64,000 nucleotides of DNA from JANQPX01 sp039197065 (GCA_039197065.1 JBCCUL010000042.1:8660-72659), one strand, 5' to 3'. Positions 16,627-25,585 are shown, counted from the first letter of the stretch. A program made the numbers and translations. The notes: generated from the sequence alone by a model not told the origin.

Positions 16627-17595
16627 TCATGTATCCGGAGCCTCCAGCAGGTTTTCGGCTGTGGTCTCATCGGTGATCAATGTACTGATCAGACCCATCG
16701 CCAGGGCCCCCTTGATCGAGGCCAGTTTACTCCGGCCTCCCGCAATCGCGGTTACCTGCCGGCCGCGCAGGGCCTCAAGCTCGAGCCCGAGCACCCGGTC
16801 ATTGAATTCACAGTCGACGACCTTGCCTTCCTGATTGATGAACCGGCCGAGCAGATCGCCGACGGCGCCGGCGGCGCGCAAAGCGTCCATTTCGGATTTG
16901 GTCACCTGTCCCGACTCGAAAAAGCTGGCCTCAGGGCCGCAGCCGCCGATCCCGAGGATGTAAAGATCGGCCTTGCGCGCAAGGTCCACGATCTTGCCGA
17001 CGCTCTTTTGACCCATCAGGAGAGCCTGATCGGCCACGGCATCCGCAATGAACGGCACCGGCATGATGAAGCCTTCGGCACCGGTTTTGTGGGTGAGCTG
17101 GTGGATTACGTCATAGGGGTTGGCGGCGGCGTGGCGGGTGAGCGAGCCCAGGACCGAGACGAAGCGGTTGCTTGGACGCGGTCGACGCAGCAGCGCTTCG
17201 GCGACGCAGGACAAAGTCTTGCCCCAGCCGATGCCGATCGTGGTCGCCGGTTCTCGATCGAGATAACGGCTGAGGAAATAGGCGCCCGCCGTGCCCAGGG
17301 CCGCGATCGTGCTGCTCTGCCCGCTGACGCCGTCATCCATGCTCGGCACCAGAATGCAGTTGTTCAGGCCGTAGCGCTCGATCAGCTGGTTCTCGAGCGC
17401 CACCGTGCTCACCAGCTCATGTTCGATCGAGACCTTGACGAACCCTCGTTCCTGGGCGAGTGAACTCAGGCGATGGACTTTGACGCGCGACACGCCGAGA
17501 CGTTGCGCGATCTGTTCTTGCGTGTAGCCGCCGACATAGGAAAGCCAGGCCGCACGTACGGCCAGATCCGTTTCCGCCTCCCGAGCTTGCGCCAC
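16627..17595 (-). CDS. SorC/DeoR-type sugar-binding transcriptional regulator
   Basis: 322 aa. The N-terminal helix-turn-helix is near residues 24-54 (GGYTQEQIAQRLGVSRVKVH). The rest is a SorC sugar-phosphate-binding domain with STIAALGTAGAYFLSRYL, GIGWGKTLS, and ILGIGGCGPEASFF. The EryD regulator of erythritol genes is in this family. It probably senses a phosphorylated intermediate made by one of the two kinases and controls the transporter operon. It is divergent from kinase 2 at 18012. Confidence 0.85.
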   Translation of the reverse strand: MAQAREAETDLAVRAAWLSYVGGYTQEQIAQRLGVSRVKVHRLSSLAQERGFVKVSIEHELVSTVALENQLIERYGLNNCILVPSMDDGVSGQSSTIAALGTAGAYFLSRYLDREPATTIGIGWGKTLSCVAEALLRRPRPSNRFVSVLGSLTRHAAANPYDVIHQLTHKTGAEGFIMPVPFIADAVADQALLMGQKSVGKIVDLARKADLYILGIGGCGPEASFFESGQVTKSEMDALRAAGAVGDLLGRFINQEGKVVDCEFNDRVLGLELEALRGRQVTAIAGGRSKLASIKGALAMGLISTLITDETTAENLLEAPDT

Positions 17596-17639
17596 GTCAT
17601 TGCTCCCCGATCGTCCTCAAATTTCTTGCGCTGAAAATT

Positions 17640-17656
17640 TGTTCATAGATTGTACA
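17640..17656. promoter_or_regulatory. Candidate SorC-type operator
   Basis: TGTTCA-TAGAT-TGTACA is an imperfect inverted repeat (5 of 6 positions) located 45 bp upstream of the regulator start in the divergent spacer. Position and shape fit an autoregulatory operator. The assignment to the neighbouring regulator is inference. Confidence 0.35.
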
Positions 17657-18011
17657 TCGCTCACGCTATGGGGGCTTCCCGTCGGTGTCAAGCTGCATGC
17701 CATCATCCGCGCTCTCCTCACCGGACCCGGCTGGCCGCCAGCATCGGATTGAAGCTTGTGAACCCTTCGTGGATGCCTGGATGATACCGAGCAAGATCGG
17801 CATCAGGCTGCTCGGAAGGGGCCTTGCTCTTCGCCGCCGACATGCCCGCGTCGAGGCCGACGTAAAATCTGTTGCTGCGTACGGATTTTGGTCCGTCACC
17901 CACCGAATGCTCTCCCCGATGAATTTTCTTGCCACCAGCTTGGCCGCATCTGCCGGGATAGGTCAACCGTCGGGTTGACCGGGCGGGCACGCCCGTTGTA
18001 CCGCCGATGTC
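17657..18011. other. Divergent spacer, no convincing gene
   Basis: The stretch between the candidate operator and kinase 2 has open frames on both strands, none with a ribosome-binding site or recognisable domain. A translated fragment EADVKSVAAYGFWSVT vaguely recalls ThiD-type kinases but is not supported. No Shine-Dalgarno sequence is visible before the kinase ATG. Confidence 0.4.
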
Positions 18012-19406
18012 ATGGATGAGCTGTTCATAGGTATCGACGTCGGCACCAGCGGTTGCCGCGCGGTCGCGATCACCTGGTACGACTGGCGCGGCCAGACCGA
18101 TGACTGGCGCGGCCAGACCGGTGACAGGCACGGCCAGATCGGTGACGGGCGCGATCAGACCGGTGACGGGCACGCCCAGACCGATAGCGCTGGCCGGCTG
18201 GTCGCTCAGGCCTCGGTGGCGATGCCTGCGCCGCGTCGGAATGACCGGGAAATCGATCAGGACCCGATGATCTGGTGGTCGGCTGTGGAAAGCGCCTTGG
18301 AGCGGCTTCTCGTCCAGCTTGATCCCGCCGCAGTCCGGGCGATCGCCGTCGACGGCACCTCAGGCACGCTGCTCCTCACCGATGGCGATGGCATGCCCCT
18401 CAGTCCGGGGCTCATGTACAACGATTCTCGCGCGGTCGAGGCGGCAGCAAGGATCAGTGCCGTTGCGCCGCCCACCAGCGGCGCTCTTGGGGCGACTTCG
18501 GCTCTTGCAAAGCTCCTTCATCTCACCGAACGCGGCCATGCCGACAAGGCCATCCATGCCCTGCATCAGGCGGACTGGATCGCCGCACGCCTTTCCGGCC
18601 GCTTCGGGGTCTCCGATGACAACAACGCCCTCAAGCTTGGCTATGACGTGGTCGAGCGCCGCTGGCCCCCCTTCCTCGGCAGGCTGGGCCTGCAGCCTGA
18701 ACTTTTGCCGGAGGTGCTTGAGCCGGGGACCGTGATCGGTCCCGTAACCGAGCAGATGGCGAAACAGTTCGGCCTGCCTGCGGATGTTCTGATCGTCGCC
18801 GGCACCACCGATGGTGTCGCCGCCTTTCTCGCGACGGGCGCCAGCGAAGCCGGTGACGCCGTCACCTCGCTGGGCTCGACGCTGGTGGTGAAGCAGCTCG
18901 CGGATCGGCCGCTGTTCGATCCGAGCGCCGGCGTCTACAGCCATCGTCTCGGCGATTTATGGCTGCCGGGCGGGGCGTCGAACAGCGGCGGCGCGGCGCT
19001 CGCTCGCTTCTTCGATGTCGAGACGATCGAGCGTCTGACGCCAGAGCTTCGTCCTGATCAGTCGACCGGTCTCGACTACTATCCTCTGCCGGACAAAGGC
19101 GAGCGCTTTCCGATCAACGATCCGGCCAAGCCATCGATCACCGAACCCAGGCCAAAGGACGAGGTGACGTTCCTGCAGGCGTTGCTCGAAGGCATCGCCG
19201 CGATCGAAGCGCTCGCCTATGAGAAACTTCGTAATCTTGGCGCGCCGCCGCTAGGGCGGCTGCGGACGGTTGGCGGCGGCGCTGCCAATCCGGCGTGGAC
19301 GGCGATCCGTAAAAACAGGCTTGGCGTGCCGATGCAGGATGCCGATAACAGCGAGGCGGCGTTTGGCGCCGCCCGTCTTGCCCGAAAAGGATATCTGAAC
19401 GCATGA
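18012..19406 (+). CDS. FGGY-family carbohydrate kinase 2, with tandem-repeat insertion
   Basis: 464 aa. The N-terminal nucleotide loop is GIDVGTSGCRAVAI, with AIAVDGTSGTLLL as the second strand. Later come DVLIVAGTTDGVAAFL, TSLGSTLVVK and the adenosine motif RTVGGGAANPAWTAI. It is closest in look to short D-ribulokinase-like FGGY kinases. Directly after the first strand, where a beta hairpin is expected, five 7-residue repeats of the DWRGQTD type are inserted (about residues 25-59). The reading frame is kept. The gene overlaps the HAD gene by 4 bp. It likely phosphorylates a ketose or ketose-like intermediate. Confidence 0.82.
   Translation: MDELFIGIDVGTSGCRAVAITWYDWRGQTDDWRGQTGDRHGQIGDGRDQTGDGHAQTDSAGRLVAQASVAMPAPRRNDREIDQDPMIWWSAVESALERLLVQLDPAAVRAIAVDGTSGTLLLTDGDGMPLSPGLMYNDSRAVEAAARISAVAPPTSGALGATSALAKLLHLTERGHADKAIHALHQADWIAARLSGRFGVSDDNNALKLGYDVVERRWPPFLGRLGLQPELLPEVLEPGTVIGPVTEQMAKQFGLPADVLIVAGTTDGVAAFLATGASEAGDAVTSLGSTLVVKQLADRPLFDPSAGVYSHRLGDLWLPGGASNSGGAALARFFDVETIERLTPELRPDQSTGLDYYPLPDKGERFPINDPAKPSITEPRPKDEVTFLQALLEGIAAIEALAYEKLRNLGAPPLGRLRTVGGGAANPAWTAIRKNRLGVPMQDADNSEAAFGAARLARKGYLNA
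18084..18188. repeat. In-frame 21-bp minisatellite, five units, inside kinase 2
   Basis: Units start at 18084, 18105, 18126, 18147 and 18168. All are 21 bp, so copy-number change keeps the reading frame. Each encodes a seven-residue unit such as WRGQTDD, WRGQTGD, RHGQIGD, GRDQTGD, GHAQTDS. The hydrophilic unit fits a surface loop. Confidence 0.9.
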
Positions 19407-20278
19407 GTGCCACGACTTTCGGCGATCACCTCGGCGATATCGCGTCCCGCTACAAAGGCTTCATCATCGACCAGTGGGGCGTGCTTCATGATGGCGGCGA
19501 GCCCTATCCGGACGCCATCGACTGCCTGACGTCCCTTCGAGCCCAAGGGGTGCGCGTCGTGCTGCTCAGCAATTCCGGCAAGCGCGCCGAGTTCAACAAG
19601 GAACGCCTTGCCGAGATGGGCTATCATGACGGCCTGTTCGATGCGGTCGTCACCTCAGGCGAAGCCTGCTGGCAAGCTCTTCACGACCGCGACGATCCCG
19701 CCTTCGCCGGTCTCGGCAAGCGCTGCTTTCTCTGGTCGCGGGGCGGCGATCACGCCCATGTCGAAGGCCTCGACCTTGAAGTGGTCGAACGCGCCCAGGA
19801 TGCCGATTTCCTCTACCTCGCCGGCGTGCCCGACTACGCCAGGATCGAGACCTATCTGGAAGCCCTCGAGATCGGCGCGCGCGGCGAGCTTCCTCTGATC
19901 TGCGCCAATCCCGATATCACCGCCATCTATCCCAATGGCGGCCGCGGCATGGCGCCGGGCGGGGTTGCGCGGCGCTATGAGGAGATGGGCGGCAAGGCCA
20001 TCTATGTCGGCAAGCCGCACCGCCCGGTCTATGATCTCTGCCTGAAGAAACTGGGCGATCTGCCGCCTCAGTCCCTGCTCGGCATCGGCGATTCGCTGGA
20101 GCACGACATCGCCGGCGGCAGCGGCATCGGTATCGACACGCTACTGCTTATCCACGGCGTCCACCGGGATGCCTTTGCCGGCGCTGAGGACGAGCCGGCA
20201 AAACAGGCCGCCCTCGATCGCCTGGCTGAAGACTACGGCGCCAGACCGCGCTGGGTCCTGCCGCGCTTTATCTGGTAG
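19403..20278 (+). CDS. HAD superfamily class IIA hydrolase (TIGR01459-like)
   Basis: 291 aa. Motif I is FIIDQWGVLHDG, with the nucleophile Asp but Trp at the usual second Asp of DxD, which I recall as typical of this subgroup. Motif II is VVLLSNSGKR, Lys is in IYVGKPHRPV and motif IV is LLGIGDSLEHDIAGG. The class IIA cap lies in between. Members are NagD relatives, with sugar phosphates as plausible substrates. It is translationally coupled to kinase 2 (ATGA), so it may be a phosphatase in the same pathway or a repair enzyme for a side product. Confidence 0.82.
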   Translation: MSATTFGDHLGDIASRYKGFIIDQWGVLHDGGEPYPDAIDCLTSLRAQGVRVVLLSNSGKRAEFNKERLAEMGYHDGLFDAVVTSGEACWQALHDRDDPAFAGLGKRCFLWSRGGDHAHVEGLDLEVVERAQDADFLYLAGVPDYARIETYLEALEIGARGELPLICANPDITAIYPNGGRGMAPGGVARRYEEMGGKAIYVGKPHRPVYDLCLKKLGDLPPQSLLGIGDSLEHDIAGGSGIGIDTLLLIHGVHRDAFAGAEDEPAKQAALDRLAEDYGARPRWVLPRFIW

Positions 20279-20337
20279 GCTTGGGCGAGGGGAGCCTGAA
20301 GGCTCCTATCGATCCTGTCCGATCTGCAAGGTGCACC

Positions 20338-21108
20338 ATGTCCGAGCGCGTGAAACGCCGCCTGACCACGGTTCTCTCCGCCGACGTCAAAGGCTACACG
20401 CATCTGATGGAATGCGACGAAGCCGGCACGCTGGAGCGGCTGCGCGCCTATCGTCAGAAGATGGCGGCCCTGATCGAACGCCATGACGGCCGGGTGATCA
20501 ACACCTGGGGCGATGCGCTGATCGCCGAGTTCGCGAGCGTGGTCGAGGCGGTGCATGCCGCCGTCGAGATCCAGCAGGAGCTGGCGAGCCAAAATCGCGC
20601 CCTCGATACCGAAGAGCAGATGTGGTTCCGTATCGGCATCAATCTCGGCGACGTGATGATCGACGAGGACGACATCTACGGCGACGGCGTCAACATCGCC
20701 GCCCGCCTCCAGGAACTCGCGGAACCCGGCGGCATCATGATCTCGCGGCCGGTCTTTGATCAGGTCAAGAACAAGCTGTCCCTCGGTTTCGATTTCCTCG
20801 GCGACCAGACCGTGAAGAACGTCTCCGAACCGGTCCCGAGCTACCGCGTGCTCGTCGACGGCGTCCCCAAAGCCAGCGAACCGACCCCTGTCGCCAGCGG
20901 GGACGCTTTAGAGCAGGGTAGTCTCTGGACGACCTTCAAAGCGCTGCCCGCCGGGATCAAGATCGCGATCGCCATCGTCACATTCTTCTTCTGTATCAAT
21001 CTGTTCTCAGGCCTGGGCAGCATCTGGTTTCACTGGCCGTCCCTGCCGTTGCTGCTCATTATTTTTCTCTATTTCAGCCTGCGGCGGAACAAAGACGAAG
21101 CGTCCTGA
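20338..21108 (+). CDS. Class III adenylate/guanylate cyclase with C-terminal membrane hairpin
   Basis: 256 aa from the ATG at 20338. An upstream in-frame start at 20281 is less likely. The catalytic domain begins RRLTTVLSADVKGYT, with the first metal Asp. The second metal Asp is in NTWGDALIAEF, and the transition-state Asn/Arg are in GDGVNIAARLQEL. Two hydrophobic segments follow (IKIAIAIVTFFFCINLF and LPLLLIIFLYFSL), so the enzyme is held at the inner membrane by its C terminus. cAMP is the likelier product, but the substrate residues are not decisive. A cNMP-binding protein is encoded at 54885. Confidence 0.85.
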   Translation: MSERVKRRLTTVLSADVKGYTHLMECDEAGTLERLRAYRQKMAALIERHDGRVINTWGDALIAEFASVVEAVHAAVEIQQELASQNRALDTEEQMWFRIGINLGDVMIDEDDIYGDGVNIAARLQELAEPGGIMISRPVFDQVKNKLSLGFDFLGDQTVKNVSEPVPSYRVLVDGVPKASEPTPVASGDALEQGSLWTTFKALPAGIKIAIAIVTFFFCINLFSGLGSIWFHWPSLPLLLIIFLYFSLRRNKDEAS

Positions 21109-21204
21109 CGAACGACCGGTGGTCACGGTCAGGCAACGATCCTACGATCATAGCTGTTGCGACCGTATGAAACGCCGACCGCCCGTCCAGACATTCACCA
21201 TTCC

Positions 21205-21358
21205 TTAACGCGCCCCGGCTACCATCCCCCACGTCTCGCTGGTCCATGCGATCCTGGGAGTCCGTGCCCAGTCCAACCTCTATTGCTGGCGGTCGGATTC
21301 CCACGGTCGCATGGACCTGACGACGAACATGCCTGGCAAATCTTAAGGACGCGTTAAC
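21205..21358. repeat. GANTC/CtrA-box palindromic element, copy 5
   Basis: The palindrome is 21239-21317. GANTC sites are GAGTC at 21258 and GATTC at 21296, a G-T opposition at N. The left motif is TTAACG at 21205, preceded by TTCA at the N7 position. The right box is a full consensus TTAA-N7-TTAAC (21343-21358), 26 bp after the arm. It lies between the convergent cyclase and aminotransferase genes. The rest of 21109-21482 shows no gene. Confidence 0.88.
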
Positions 21359-21482
21359 ACCCAACTGATCCGCACAGCGACAAGTCGCCTTGCCGGCTCG
21401 GACTCGTCAACTCGTAGTCCGGCCGTTCAGTGCGACGCATCCGCTGCGGGGCTACGCTGCCGGCGTCCCGGCCCGGCTTGGC

Positions 21483-22685
21483 TCAGGTGAGTTTTTCGCA
21501 GGCGCCGATGATGCGCTGGCAGGCATCCTCGAGAAGCTCGGTCGAGGTGGCGTAGGAAATCCGGAAATAGGGATCCATGCCAAAGGCCGTGCCATGCACC
21601 GCAGCGACGCCGACGCCCTCGAGAAGGTAGCGGCTGAAGTCCTCGCTGCTGGAGATTGTCTCCCCATCCGGCGTCGTCTTGCCGATCGCGCCTGCACAGC
21701 TCGGATAGACGTAAAAGGCGCCTTCCGGGATGTGACAGCGAAGGCCCGGCGCCTTGTTCAGCATTTCCGCCACCATGTTGCGACGCGCCTTGAAGGTGGC
21801 GGTGCGTTCCGCCATGAAGTCCATCGGGCCGTTCAGGGCGGCGACCGATGCCGCCTGGCTGATCGAGCAGGGATTGGACGTGCTTTGCGACTGCACCTTC
21901 GCCATCGCCTTGATCAGCGCCGTCGGTCCGCCCGCATAGCCGATGCGCCAGCCGGTCATCGCGTAAGCCTTGGCGACGCCGTTCATGGTGAGGCAGCGAT
22001 CCTTGAGGTCAGGCTCGACCGCGGCGATCGTGTTGAATTCGAAGCCGTCATAGACGAGATGCTCATAGATGTCGTCGGTGATCACCCAGACATGGGGATG
22101 ACGCATCAGCACATCGGCGATGGCCTTGAGTTCGTCCCGGTTCAGCGCAGCGCCGCTCGGGTTGCTCGGCGAATTCAGGATCAGCCATTTGGTGCGATCG
22201 GTGATCGCTGCTTCCAGATCCTCGGCGCGCAGCTTGAAGCCGGTCTGTTCGGGACAATTGACGATCACCGGCTTGCCGCCGGCAAGCAGCGTCATGTCGG
22301 GGTAGGACACCCAATAGGGTGCCGGGATGATGACCTCATCGCCCGGATCGACCGTGGCCATCAGCGCGTTGTAGATCACCTGCTTGCCGCCGGTGCCGAC
22401 GGTGATTTCATCGGCCTTGTAGTCGAGGCCGTTCTCCCGCCTGAACTTCTGGATCACCGCTTCCTTGAGCGCCGGCGTGCCATCGACCGCGGTGTATTTG
22501 GTGTCACCGGCATGAATGGCCTCGATCGCCGCCTGTTTGACATGGTCCGGCGTGTCGAAGTCCGGCTCGCCGGCGCCGAGGCCGATGACGTCGCGGCCAG
22601 CAGCTTTCAATTCTCGCGCAAGATTGGTAACGGCGATGGTCGGTGACGGCTTGATCGCGGACAGGCGTTCGGCCAGGACGGACAT
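21483..22685 (-). CDS. Aspartate aminotransferase, class I pyridoxal-phosphate enzyme
   Basis: 400 aa, the full length of the alphaproteobacterial AspC/AatA group. The PLP Lys lies in GVAKAYAMTGWRIGY. The PLP-contacting residues are in NSPSNPSG and DDIYEHLVYDG, and the substrate-carboxylate Arg is in YFRISYATS. It transfers the amino group between aspartate and 2-oxoglutarate, and many members also act on prephenate. It is a single gene with element copy 6 upstream. I leave the symbol empty because aatA and aspC are both used for this group. Confidence 0.9.
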   Translation of the reverse strand: MSVLAERLSAIKPSPTIAVTNLARELKAAGRDVIGLGAGEPDFDTPDHVKQAAIEAIHAGDTKYTAVDGTPALKEAVIQKFRRENGLDYKADEITVGTGGKQVIYNALMATVDPGDEVIIPAPYWVSYPDMTLLAGGKPVIVNCPEQTGFKLRAEDLEAAITDRTKWLILNSPSNPSGAALNRDELKAIADVLMRHPHVWVITDDIYEHLVYDGFEFNTIAAVEPDLKDRCLTMNGVAKAYAMTGWRIGYAGGPTALIKAMAKVQSQSTSNPCSISQAASVAALNGPMDFMAERTATFKARRNMVAEMLNKAPGLRCHIPEGAFYVYPSCAGAIGKTTPDGETISSSEDFSRYLLEGVGVAAVHGTAFGMDPYFRISYATSTELLEDACQRIIGACEKLT

Positions 22686-22953
22686 GACGTTTCAGGCTCC
22701 CGAAGCGTTGGAGAAATTCGCGCCGACCTTAGGATCAAGTGGTCGTTGGTGCAATCGCTTCGATAGGCGTTCCTGTCAGGGAATTTCCCGGTCGATCGAT
22801 TCGATGAAGCTGGCTTAAGCAAACCGACCCGGCAACGAACCGTTTCGGTGATGTTCCGCGATACCGATCACCTTCGAAAACCTGGACGCAATCCATCGAT
22901 CCAGATGACGGCAGGCCTTGCTCATGAGGCGGCCCTATCACCCCAGCCGAGCG

Positions 22954-23108
22954 TTAACGCAATCTTCACCATTTTGCTGCAGTCTTCGTTTGCCGGTCCA
23001 TGCGATCCTGCGAATCCGAGCCTCATCCTGCCCTTTTTCAGCGGGCGGATTCGCAGGATCGCATGGATCGTCTGGAACGATAGCCGAGGTGGGTTAAGGA
23101 GAAGTTAG
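22954..23108. repeat. GANTC/CtrA-box palindromic element, copy 6
   Basis: The palindrome is 22993-23070. GANTC sites are GAATC at 23012 and GATTC at 23048, which pair fully (A-T at N). The left motif is GTTAACG (22953-22959). The right box is TTAA-N7-TTAG at 23094-23108, 25 bp after the arm. It lies about 270 bp upstream of the aminotransferase start. Confidence 0.83.
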
Positions 23109-23569
23109 CGCGATCTTTGGCAATCGTGCTTTGCCGAACGGCAGCTGGTGACGACTCAAGCCGCTTGGCTGATCATGGTCCTTGACGACGAAGATTGCTG
23201 GAAAGAAAGGCGGTTTCCACGAGAGTTGGCTGAAGCTTGTCTCGAAGCCAGCTGCGCGTCGGCGCCGTTCGTCACCGAACGCTGCCTTAGAGGCCGTTCG
23301 AGAAGTTATCGAATGATTTCATCGTCTTGCAGTTGAGGTCAGAGCAGGAAGACTGCGAAGAACGGTGCGGTGCCTCGCTCAAAGCCGATGACGACGTTTG
23401 GGCCGGCGGCGGTCGACCCGACCCGAAGTGTGACCTTGTCCCTTGACGGTCATCGTTCGGGCCAACGCAGGATCTTGCGCCCGTGCCATGACGCAGCCTG
23501 CCATTGGTCGGATCAATCTGGGGGCCATGCCCCGCTCGTCACCAAAGTCAACGCCGGGGGGCGTCCCCC
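23109..23569. other. Gene-free stretch
   Basis: Short open frames exist on both strands but none has a ribosome-binding site, recognisable domain or codon pattern like the neighbours. I see nothing else in it. Confidence 0.4.
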
Positions 23570-24316
23570 CTAGCGGCCCGGGACGAGGGCGCCGCCGCGA
23601 AAGACGGGGATCGCATCCGGTCGATAGAGCGGCGAAACGCGGCGTGAGATAAGCGGACGCTTCACCCGTTCGTGAAAGAAGAGGGGTTCACCGTCTGCGC
23701 GCTTCGGTTTTTCCAGCTCACTTCTGCCGCCTCTGAGCACGCGTTCCGGGCTGAGACCTCGCCAAAACTTGTAGACTTTGGAGCGATAGGCGTTGCCGCG
23801 CGCCGGGGTCTGGGAGTGGTAGAAGGCGGTCGCCTTGCCCCATGACCGCGTCTTCATACGCAGTTCTTTCAGAAATTTGGTGCCATAGGCGACATTGCTG
23901 TTCGGATCGAAGGCCTCGTCCAGGCTGGCGAAGGCATTGGGATGATAGTGGAGATTGATCTGCATGCAGCCGACATCGATGTTCGTGCGTCCGCCGGCCT
24001 TGAGCTCGCGTACCTTGGCGATGGCGGCGTCCTTGGTCGGCAGATAGAAGCTGTCCTTGCCGGAGGTTACGGTCCAGGGCCAGGGCTTGGTCTTCTGATC
24101 CTCAGCGAGCCAGCGCCCGGATTCGGCCAGCGCCACCGCCAGAACCAGCCCTTTAGGGATCCTGTTCGCCTGCTCATGGGCGGCGGCATGGGTGGCGCAG
24201 ACCGTGCGCACCGAGCCATAGGCGGGCGTGGCCATGGCAAAGGCCATCAGGATCATCATCAAGAACAGCAGCCGCCTTGGCGCTAGACTAGGCGTCCAAG
24301 TCGTGCGGTGGCCCAT
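23570..24316 (-). CDS. Lytic transglycosylase, SLT family
   Basis: About 248 aa from the ATG at 24316. The ATG at 24343 is also possible. The N terminus is a signal sequence (RRLLFLMMILMAFAMATPAYG). The catalytic Glu lies in LAVALAESGRW. The fold motifs VGCMQINLHYHP and NVAYGTKFLKEL match the family pattern GxMQ and AxxYLxxL. It cleaves the MurNAc-GlcNAc bond in the periplasm to give anhydro-muropeptides. The C-terminal 70 residues are basic and not conserved. Confidence 0.83.
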   Translation of the reverse strand: MGHRTTWTPSLAPRRLLFLMMILMAFAMATPAYGSVRTVCATHAAAHEQANRIPKGLVLAVALAESGRWLAEDQKTKPWPWTVTSGKDSFYLPTKDAAIAKVRELKAGGRTNIDVGCMQINLHYHPNAFASLDEAFDPNSNVAYGTKFLKELRMKTRSWGKATAFYHSQTPARGNAYRSKVYKFWRGLSPERVLRGGRSELEKPKRADGEPLFFHERVKRPLISRRVSPLYRPDAIPVFRGGALVPGR

Positions 24317-24402
24317 CGAGGTATGGCGACGTGGCGATAGCATCCTGGAAGTATCGCCGGGTCTGGTAAAGATAGAGTTAAGCTGATTGAACGGCGCGGC
24401 GG

Positions 24403-25305
24403 CTATTCGGCCGGCATCGAGCGTGCTCGAACGGGCTGCTCGTTTTCGCTCATCAGGTCGATCAGGCTGTCGAGCAGACCGCCGATGGCGGTTTTGATGC
24501 CGTCGAGGGCGCTGTGCAGCCGAAGCTTGTTCTCGTCCATATAGAGACCGCGGCGGATCTCGATCTGCAGCGCGTGAATGCCGATATGGGGCTGGCCATA
24601 ATGAGCGGTGATATGGCCGCCCGCATAGGGTCGGTTGCGGGTGACCCGAAGCCCTTGGTTGGCGAGACATGCCTCGGCGCGGCTGATGATCGATGCTGCG
24701 CAGCTGCTGCCGAAGCGGTCGCCCAGGGCGATGTCGATCATCCCTGTCGCCGAGGAACTCTGACTGAGCAGGCCGTTGGCGCTGAAACTCGGCATGGAGT
24801 GGCAGTCCAGGAGAAGAACCTGCCCGAAGCGGCTGCGACCCTCATCAATCAATTGCTGCAGCGCGTGATGATAGGGCCAATAGGCGACGCGCACGCGCCG
24901 CTCGACCTCGCCAAGACTTAGACGGGTGCGGTAGATCGGCTGGCCTGCAATGCGGCTCGGAACCGTGCCGAGCCCGGCTCTGGCCTTGGCGGACTGGCCA
25001 TTGGCATGGGGAGGAAGCGGTTCATCCAGCAGCTCTTGATCGAATTCGGAGGCTTCCCGATTGGCGTCGATGAACGCGCGGGCGAAGCGGGCGCGCAGAA
25101 GCGGCGCGCCACGGCCAGGCGCCATGTCGACGAGCTGGTCGACGAAAGGATCCTCAAGCCGGCGAAGCTGGTTTGGATGCAGGCGCGTTTCGCGCATCAG
25201 ACAGGGCGGATAGATCTGACCGCTATGCGGGGAGGAGACGATCAGCGGCACCGTGCGTCTGGTCGGCCGAAGGATCTCGATGGGTGAGCCAAGCTCGGAT
25301 GTCAT
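24403..25305 (-). CDS. N-formylglutamate amidohydrolase family protein
   Basis: About 300 aa from the ATG at 25305 (MTSELGSPIEI). Upstream starts as far as 25383 look like non-coding extension. Family motifs are IVSSPHSGQIYP, FIDANREASEFD, LLLDCHSMPS and EIRRGLYMDE, with metal-binding His and Asp. Members hydrolyse N-formylglutamate in histidine degradation, but many are stand-alone with unknown substrate. No hut genes are near, so the role is open. Confidence 0.8.
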   Translation of the reverse strand: MTSELGSPIEILRPTRRTVPLIVSSPHSGQIYPPCLMRETRLHPNQLRRLEDPFVDQLVDMAPGRGAPLLRARFARAFIDANREASEFDQELLDEPLPPHANGQSAKARAGLGTVPSRIAGQPIYRTRLSLGEVERRVRVAYWPYHHALQQLIDEGRSRFGQVLLLDCHSMPSFSANGLLSQSSSATGMIDIALGDRFGSSCAASIISRAEACLANQGLRVTRNRPYAGGHITAHYGQPHIGIHALQIEIRRGLYMDENKLRLHSALDGIKTAIGGLLDSLIDLMSENEQPVRARSMPAE

Positions 25306-25585
25306 GAAACTCGCAATCGTCCCCAAAAGGCAGGCAAATCGGCTTGCTATCGCCGACGGTGCAGGCATCGGCCGAAGACGCAAAAACCGGATGGCTCGCC
25401 CGGCGCGAGGATGGCCTCAAAAAGTACCACCAGGGCCGGCCCGATAGAGCTCTGCACCAGCGAGATCATGACACCATAAGGGAAAGGTGCGGGCAAGAGC
25501 ATCGCTCTATGCCATGTATCTGCTAAAAATTGGCGCATGACATGGTTGAAATGCGCGCCAATTGGATTTAGGTAGAGGGCGAAGT

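Noticed and set aside
17685..17978. ThiD/PdxK-like fragment (EADVKSVAAYGFWSVT)
   Set aside because: The match is short and the surrounding frame lacks the substrate-binding motif. Likely chance.
19403..20278. HAD protein called inactive because motif I lacks the second Asp
   Set aside because: As far as I recall, DQWGVLHDG is normal for this HAD-IIA subgroup, so it is not a sign of decay.
6406..23108. Elements read as a CRISPR array or insertion sequences
   Set aside because: Copies are dispersed by kilobases, have no regular spacers and encode no transposase. Flanks show no target-site duplication that I can see.
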